This document shows, piece after piece, positions 63,425 to 64,000 of a DNA stretch of 64,000 nucleotides. A model generated the notes under the pieces. That model did not search any database. It had not been told where the DNA came from and saw only the letters and a program-made list of their open reading frames with translations. Both the position numbers and the translations under genes were made by a program. Source of the DNA: Taibaiella lutea. Lineage in GTDB: Bacteria; Bacteroidota; Bacteroidia; Chitinophagales; Chitinophagaceae. Positions within the stretch are counted from its first letter, which is position 1, and the number at the start of each line of letters is the position of its first letter. The stretch spans positions 743,688 through 807,687 of the forward strand of contig NZ_VWSH01000003.1 in the NCBI RefSeq assembly GCF_008629695.1, in the 5' to 3' direction.

Positions 63425-64000
63425 ATGAATTTTACAGTAGAAGATATCAAGCCAATAGTCAAAGAATGCATTGTTGAAGGAAATGAAACTATAATATTCA
63501 ACAATGTAAAACCAATAGACGAGGCCAATGAAACATCATTAGCCTGGATTTCTTCTCAAAGAGCAGACAAAGAGGACTTAATTAAGAATACTAAAGCCCG
63601 TGTAATAATCTGTGATAATGATTTTGTTATTTATGATGATGCGGAGAAGAAGTTAAAGTGTTTTATTAGGGTAAAGAATCCAAGACTTAGTTTTTTAAGA
63701 ATAGTTTCTGCCTTATTTGAACATAAAATTCTACCATCCATTCACGCTACTGCCGTAATTCATAACGAAGCAGTTATTGGTAAAAATGCTTATATAGGTC
63801 CTAATACTGTTATTGGAAAAAGTGTTATCGGTGAGAATGCAGTTATATTTGGAAACGTATTTATTTACGATGATGTAATTATAGGAAATCAAGTGGTAAT
63901 AAATGCAGGTGTTACAATTGGCTCAAGTGGATTCGGATATTCTGAGAATGAAGAAGGAAACCTGGAGCGTTTTCCTCATATTGGAGGAGTCATTATAGGG
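63425..64000 (+). CDS. LpxD-like hexapeptide acyltransferase, 3' end cut by window edge
   Basis: 192 codons are visible from the ATG at 63425 with no stop. The N-terminal LpxD-type domain has ETSLAWISSQRADKEDLIKN and RVKNPRLSFLRIVSALFEH. A left-handed beta-helix follows (HATAVIHNEAVIGKNAYIGP, IGKSVIGENAVIFGNVFIYD, INAGVTIGSSGFGYSENEEG). LpxD adds a 3-hydroxyacyl chain to UDP-3-O-acyl-glucosamine; an LpxD-like N-acyltransferase for a glycan amino sugar is equally possible in this operon. Confidence 0.85.
   Translation, partial: MNFTVEDIKPIVKECIVEGNETIIFNNVKPIDEANETSLAWISSQRADKEDLIKNTKARVIICDNDFVIYDDAEKKLKCFIRVKNPRLSFLRIVSALFEHKILPSIHATAVIHNEAVIGKNAYIGPNTVIGKSVIGENAVIFGNVFIYDDVIIGNQVVINAGVTIGSSGFGYSENEEGNLERFPHIGGVIIG

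Overview
The window looks like Bacteroidota chromosome, most likely family Chitinophagaceae. The evidence is an AT-rich composition, start codons with little Shine-Dalgarno sequence, a DUF4197 protein, FKBP and XRE regulators of the kind common in that family, and an SLBB-type polysaccharide exporter. The taxon is inferred; no rRNA or tRNA gene was found. Both ends cut through genes.

Region 1 (1-9,900, minus strand). The 5' end of a large fused protein (catalase-like heme domain followed by the start of a LodA/GoxA quinoprotein oxidase) runs off the left edge. Housekeeping genes follow: DUF4197 protein, Bcp peroxiredoxin, TatD nuclease, a small membrane protein, FabG, a TPR protein, a PstS-like lipoprotein, Tag glycosylase and a PLP aminotransferase. 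Several end in clear hairpin terminators.

Region 2 (9,990-37,016) is the most interesting part: a Tc (toxin complex) island built as two divergent units around a gap at 27,239-27,705. Leftward are an inner-membrane-anchored spanin-like protein, a GH19 endolysin, a 1,638-residue phage-fibre-like protein with pyocin-knob repeats, three small paralogous proteins and a 3,202-residue TcA. Rightward are a holin-like protein, a membrane-anchored protein of unknown role, a 2,546-residue TcB-TcC (SpvB/Rhs) fusion whose variable tip carries an HEYIH metallopeptidase motif, and a small secreted protein that may be its immunity partner. TcA and TcB-TcC lack signal peptides. An in-locus lysis set therefore suggests release by programmed lysis, as described for type 10 secretion of Tc toxins.

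Region 3 (37,017-41,675) is an AT-rich accessory array. Short orphan toxin-tip remnants each precede a small immunity-like gene and are separated by hairpin repeats (GTCCTGA...TCAGGAC and a roughly 180-bp direct repeat) and look-alike AACAACCG...CGGTTGTT terminators. A REP-associated tyrosine transposase flanked by inverted repeats sits inside it. It looks like a recombination-driven store of tips and immunities for the TcC/Rhs 3' end.

Region 4 (41,697-46,180) holds an XRE-regulator pseudogene with an in-frame TGA, a 41-bp tandem repeat, two small conserved genes divergent from an XRE-S24 (LexA-like) regulator with a 15-bp inverted-repeat operator candidate, dispersed repeats, an FKBP isomerase and a solitary ExbB/TolQ-like channel gene.

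Region 5 (46,328-64,000, plus strand) is a surface-polysaccharide operon: a polyprenyl-phosphate sugar-1-phosphate transferase, UDP-glucose dehydrogenase, SLBB exporter, GDP-mannose genes, Wzz-like chain-length protein, WbpA/WbpD/WbpB-like genes for a diacetamido-uronic acid, epimerases, an LhgO-like oxidase, an AsnB-type amidotransferase, a methyltransferase, a polysaccharide-deacetylase-like protein and a truncated LpxD-like acyltransferase.
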